NCBI GenBank assembly: GCA_035559595.1
Contig: DATMBF010000005.1
Location: 1 to 64,000, forward strand
Length of the DNA: 64,000 bases
Source of the DNA: DATMBF01 sp035559595
Lineage (GTDB): Bacteria > Bacteroidota > Ignavibacteria > UBA10030
Direction: 5' to 3'
Shown: piece after piece, positions 60,666 through 64,000 of the stretch
Layout: each line of letters starts with the position of its first letter
Position numbering within the stretch: the stretch's first letter is position 1
Translations under genes and position numbers: made by a program
The notes under the pieces: model-generated
Databases searched by the model: none
What the model was told of the DNA's origin: nothing
What the model saw: only the letters and a program-made list of their open reading frames with translations

Positions 60666-61393
60666 TGGCGCAGAGTAACCACGGTCGGGTTGTCTGGATC
60701 ACCGGAGCAAGCTCGGGTATTGGCAAGGCTCTGGCCGAAGTATTCGCCCAAGCAGGGGACATGGTCATCCTTTCGGCGCGCCGTGAGTCGCCACTGAAAT
60801 CACTCGCTCGGAGGATTCGTGCCCACGGAGGAAGTTGCGAGGTTACCGTGTGCGATGTGCGGAGCGAAAAGAGTCTTCGAAGGGCAGCGAAGAGAATCAC
60901 GAGCAATGTCGGTTGGGTTGATGTGCTCATCAATAACGCCGGTGTAACCTCGTTTAAGAGGTTTGACGAGATCTCGACACGAGAATTCGATGAGGTCATT
61001 GCCACGAATCTGCGTGGAGCATTTCTCGCAACGAAAGCGGTTCTTGATAGCATGGTGAAGCGTCGGCGGGGGGTTATTCTCAACATTATTTCGTTTGCCG
61101 CCAAAACGACCTACGAAGGGTCCGCAGCGTACAGCGCTTCGAAGGCCGGAGTGGAATCGATGATGAACGTGTTGCGCGCTGAAACGAGAGGCCGCGGTCT
61201 GAAGGTTGTCAATGTGTACCCCGGAGCGATCCTGACCCCAATGTGGAAAGCTGAACATCGCAGGAAGTACTCCAACGTCATGATGTCACCGAAAGAAATT
61301 GCACGCCTGATTTACGAAGCTTCGATTCATCCGTCTTCCGGCATGGTCGAAGAGCTTGTCGTTCGCCCGCAGATCGGGGATCTCAGAGTGTAG
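60662..61393 (+). CDS. Short-chain dehydrogenase/reductase (sepiapterin reductase candidate)
   Basis: A 243-residue classical SDR. Cofactor motif TGASSGIG is at residues 14-21 and is followed by SARRES, whose Arg favours NADPH. NNAG, the Ser of NIISFAAKT and the YSASK catalytic Tyr/Lys are all present. The family name alone would not give a substrate. Position after PTPS and folE suggests reduction of 6-pyruvoyl-tetrahydropterin, as done by sepiapterin reductase in animals and in Chlorobium. The start is ATG 60662 or 60665. Confidence 0.85.
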   Translation: MMAQSNHGRVVWITGASSGIGKALAEVFAQAGDMVILSARRESPLKSLARRIRAHGGSCEVTVCDVRSEKSLRRAAKRITSNVGWVDVLINNAGVTSFKRFDEISTREFDEVIATNLRGAFLATKAVLDSMVKRRRGVILNIISFAAKTTYEGSAAYSASKAGVESMMNVLRAETRGRGLKVVNVYPGAILTPMWKAEHRRKYSNVMMSPKEIARLIYEASIHPSSGMVEELVVRPQIGDLRV

Positions 61394-61456
61394 AACACGA
61401 GCCGCGGCCCGGTTGCGTTGCGAACGAAGCACAGTTTTGATATATTGGCATAGACA

Positions 61457-63409
61457 ATGTCCCGATCGCGTTCCCCGTTGAGCGTTATTCCCCTTCTTGT
61501 TGTTCTCCTCTCTCTTCAGTTTGAAGGTTGTGCCTTATTCTCAGCTCTTGGGGATTCCATCTCCCATGCGTACACAAATACCGTGGCGTATTTTAATGTC
61601 TACTACAATGCCAAGCGACTGTTCGATGAAGCTGAAGGGGAAATCCTCTCCGCTGAAAAGACTCATCGCGCTTCACGGGATCGGTCGGAGCCAACGGTTC
61701 CGGGAGGTGCACGACAGAAGCTGAACACCGTTATCGACAAGTGTTCCAACATTCTTGCGTTCCACTCAGCGAGCAGCATGGTCGATGATGCGCTATTGCT
61801 CATCGGGAAATCGTATTACTACCAGGGCGAATATGTAAAAGCGGAGAGAAAATTCGCCGAGCTGTTTGCGCAATTTCCAACAAGCAATCTCATCCACGAG
61901 GCACAAGTATGGTATCTCCGTTCGCTTGCCCAACTGAAGCGGTATCCTGATATTTTTCGTGATGCGCCTCTCTTCCTCGCCGGTCTGGAAAAAGCAAACC
62001 GGAAGGAGCTGGCGGGTGATGTTTACCTGATCCTCGGCTCGGTTCACGAAGAGGCGAGAAACATCATGACCGCGATTGGCAATTACCAACTTGCCGTTGC
62101 ACTTCTCAGCGAACCTACAAAAAAGGCGGAGGCCCAAAAGGCTCTTGCCGATCTTTACTTTGCGAATCGTGATTTTCGAAACAGCACTGCAGCGTACCGG
62201 AGACTTCTGGATATCGCGCCTGACGAATTCTTCGAATACGATGCTTTACTCAGTATTGCAAAGGCGTACAGAGCCCAGAAGAACTTCGATGCATCTTTGC
62301 AGACGCTCAATGAGTTGCTTGACGATTTTCGGTTTCAGCAACGGCGTGACGCGGTGTTGCTCGAGCGGGCTCGGGTCCTTGCCGAGCGGGGTGACATTGC
62401 TGAGGCGCTTGACGAGTATGAGTACGCCGATACGACGTTTGCGCGAACGGAAGTCGGTGCGAGGGCTGCATTTGAAAAGGGAGAGATCCTGGAAAGGATT
62501 GGTGATTATGATGGGGCGTGGAAAGCTTATGCGAAAGCAGGGACAGGCCCTGTTGCAGCGTTAGCTTCGGAGGCGCGTCGCAAATCCCAGGGGTTCAATA
62601 AGTACTTTGAACTTCACAAAACCCGTGCGTACCTCGATAGCCTGAAGAATGTGTGGGAGGCTGGAGACCACGGAAGGCTGAATCTCGATTCGCTTCGCAA
62701 AGAGGAGGCAAAAGTTTCTTATGGCCTTGGCGAAGTGTTCTATTCAGACATCCCTCATGTCGATTCAACGGTCTATTATTACACTCGCGCGTTGGAACTT
62801 TTTGAGGATAGTATTTCTGCGCCAAGAGCAATGTACGTGCTCAGCGATATTGTCAGAGCCCATCCCGGCAAGACATCCTTAACTTGGGAGGAATGGCAGA
62901 ACAGGCTGGCAAGCACATATCCATCGAGCTCGTACGGACTTGAGGTGCGGCGACTGATGGGAGAGACGTTGGAGACCCCCGGCGTCGATCCGGCCGAGCA
63001 GCAATACCGCCTCGCAGAACGCAAGATTGACTCTCAGCTTTACCGTGAGGCAATAAGGGACCTCAAGTCAATCGCATCAGGTTATCCAAAATCTTCCTAC
63101 GCATCGAAAAGTCTCTACACGATCGGATGGATTTTTGAGAATCACCTGGGCTTTGCCGACAGCGCGCTGGCGTACTATCGCATTGTTGTGGAGGAACATC
63201 CCGGAACGCAATATGCGGAAGTCGTGAAACGTAAGTTACCGTCTGCAGCACCCCCTGAACCAGCAAGCCCCGGCTCACCGGAAGCGAAAGAACCTCAGAA
63301 GAAAGAAGCGGAAAGGGATGAGGTTCGAGTTCGTGCCCGCGAGGAGGCAGAGAAGAAGACCGAATCACAAACCCCGTTGCCCTCAGCAAAGAAGCGCGAT
63401 AACGATTAA
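61457..63409 (+). CDS. Large TPR lipoprotein, PorW/SprE-like
   Basis: A 650-residue lipoprotein. The signal peptide with lipobox (LQFEGC, Cys26) is followed by YTNTVAYFNVYYNAKRLFDE, which recalls the start of PorW/SprE, a T9SS accessory lipoprotein. A long array of TPR-like helices follows (SKYY-QGEYVKAERKFAELFA type; ALDEYEYADTTF; AIRDLKSIASGYPKSSYASK). The C-terminal 50 residues are a charged Pro/Glu/Lys tail. It is shorter than typical PorW, so equivalence is uncertain, but a T9SS substrate is encoded in this window. pyrK overlaps its stop by one base. Confidence 0.75.
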   Translation: MSRSRSPLSVIPLLVVLLSLQFEGCALFSALGDSISHAYTNTVAYFNVYYNAKRLFDEAEGEILSAEKTHRASRDRSEPTVPGGARQKLNTVIDKCSNILAFHSASSMVDDALLLIGKSYYYQGEYVKAERKFAELFAQFPTSNLIHEAQVWYLRSLAQLKRYPDIFRDAPLFLAGLEKANRKELAGDVYLILGSVHEEARNIMTAIGNYQLAVALLSEPTKKAEAQKALADLYFANRDFRNSTAAYRRLLDIAPDEFFEYDALLSIAKAYRAQKNFDASLQTLNELLDDFRFQQRRDAVLLERARVLAERGDIAEALDEYEYADTTFARTEVGARAAFEKGEILERIGDYDGAWKAYAKAGTGPVAALASEARRKSQGFNKYFELHKTRAYLDSLKNVWEAGDHGRLNLDSLRKEEAKVSYGLGEVFYSDIPHVDSTVYYYTRALELFEDSISAPRAMYVLSDIVRAHPGKTSLTWEEWQNRLASTYPSSSYGLEVRRLMGETLETPGVDPAEQQYRLAERKIDSQLYREAIRDLKSIASGYPKSSYASKSLYTIGWIFENHLGFADSALAYYRIVVEEHPGTQYAEVVKRKLPSAAPPEPASPGSPEAKEPQKKEAERDEVRVRAREEAEKKTESQTPLPSAKKRDND

Positions 63410-64000
63410 TGTTGCAAGAACAAGCGATCGTCGAGGAATGTCGTGAAATAGCCGAGGGGATTTACGCTCTTCGATTTCGCTCACCGTTGATTGCGAAACA
63501 GGCACGGCCGGGACAGTTCGTGAACATCCGGGTTGATGAGGGGATCGATCCGTTACTGCGGAGGCCGTTTAGTGTGAGTCGGACGGTGGACGGAACGGCC
63601 GAGGTTGTCTTCAATGTTGTCGGGGTGGGGACGCGCATCCTTTCTGAAAAACGAGCGGGGGAGTTTCTTGACATTCTTGGGCCACTTGGACATCCTTGGG
63701 AGTACACAACGGGGTTTGATATCGCTCTTATTGTTGCAGGCGGACTTGGGGTGGCTCCTGTGCCGATTCTTACGGATTTTCTCTTACGGGAGGAAAAGAA
63801 TATCATCACCTTCCTGGGTGCACGAACCTCGAGTTGGGTTGCCCCCTTGAACATGAAAAACCTCCACATTGCCACAGAGGATGGCAGCAAAGGTCTTCGT
63901 GGAACTGTCGTCGAGCTGGTTTCCGACTACCTTTCGTCACACAACGTTGAACGACCTAAGATCTTCGGCTGCGGGCCGACGAGAATGATGAAGGCGCTCT
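63409..64000 (+). CDS. pyrK: Dihydroorotate dehydrogenase electron-transfer subunit (partial)
   Basis: The first 197 codons of a ferredoxin-reductase-like protein that continues past the right edge. It starts MLQEQAIVEECREIAEGIYA, with the FAD motif RRPFSVSR, the GVGTRIL turn, the GPLGHPW loop, the NAD-binding IVAGGLGVAPVPIL stretch and KIFGCGPTRMM. These are the marks of PyrK, which passes electrons from the PyrD-B flavin to NAD. The C-terminal 2Fe-2S cysteine cluster should lie just beyond the window. The ATG shares its A with the TAA of the TPR gene. Confidence 0.9.
   Translation, partial: MLQEQAIVEECREIAEGIYALRFRSPLIAKQARPGQFVNIRVDEGIDPLLRRPFSVSRTVDGTAEVVFNVVGVGTRILSEKRAGEFLDILGPLGHPWEYTTGFDIALIVAGGLGVAPVPILTDFLLREEKNIITFLGARTSSWVAPLNMKNLHIATEDGSKGLRGTVVELVSDYLSSHNVERPKIFGCGPTRMMKAL

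Overview
The window is a compact, mostly housekeeping stretch of about 50% GC from a bacterium of the Fibrobacteres-Chlorobi-Bacteroidetes (FCB) group, most likely an Ignavibacteria/Chlorobi-type lineage. A secreted protein ends in a type IX secretion (T9SS) sorting domain with the NYPNPFNP motif typical of that branch. There is a TonB-dependent receptor with an N-terminal carboxypeptidase-like domain and a PorW/SprE-like TPR lipoprotein. Genes start behind ordinary AGGAGG-type ribosome sites, and tRNA genes sit behind sigma70-like -35/-10 boxes rather than the -33/-7 promoters of the Bacteroidia. This placement is an inference from gene content.

Layout. 1-76 is the start of a probable IS1595-type transposase running off the left edge. 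164-8153 holds small conserved genes, tRNA-Val and the translation block thrS-infC-rpmI-rplT-pheS-pheT; infC has no ATG, GTG or TTG start and appears to begin at AUC. 8225-18449 holds zapA, a structured intergenic region (candidate 6S RNA), rny, coaE, an aminotransferase, purF, pgsA, ftsY, a dipeptide epimerase, a small membrane protein and mutL. 18470-28001 holds a split B12-dependent acyl-CoA mutase (large subunit at 18.5 kb, B12 subunit at 27.6 kb) whose active-site residues look like isobutyryl-CoA mutase. Between the two lie a UbiA-family enzyme, a DUF362 protein, an EamA transporter, a TldE/TldD pair (TldD with a Tat signal) and maf. 28076-33062 (minus strand) holds a cold-shock protein, a family B DNA polymerase with a wrecked proofreading site, and a slipin/NfeD pair.

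33201-51544 is dominated by phosphate. phoB-phoR comes first, then a carbohydrate block (six-hairpin glycosidase-like protein, metallophosphoesterase, glycosyltransferase, HAD phosphatase). A divergent outer-membrane block follows: a T9SS-sorted beta-helix-like surface protein and a TonB-dependent receptor on one strand; an OprP-like porin, pstSCAB and phoU on the other. Together these could form a cell-surface-to-cytoplasm phosphate acquisition route.

51687-57569 is bracketed by two tRNA-Ser genes with related 3' flanks. It holds a five-gene locus (HPt protein, response regulator, TPR plus beta-barrel YaiO-like protein, HEAT-repeat membrane protein, processive GT2 glycosyltransferase) that looks like a regulated exopolysaccharide synthesis and export module. 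57756-64000 holds a PerR-YceI-peroxiredoxin cluster, a likely tetrahydrobiopterin cluster (eukaryote-like PTPS, GTP cyclohydrolase I, short-chain reductase), the large TPR lipoprotein and the beginning of pyrK.

No CRISPR array, prophage or complete insertion sequence was seen.
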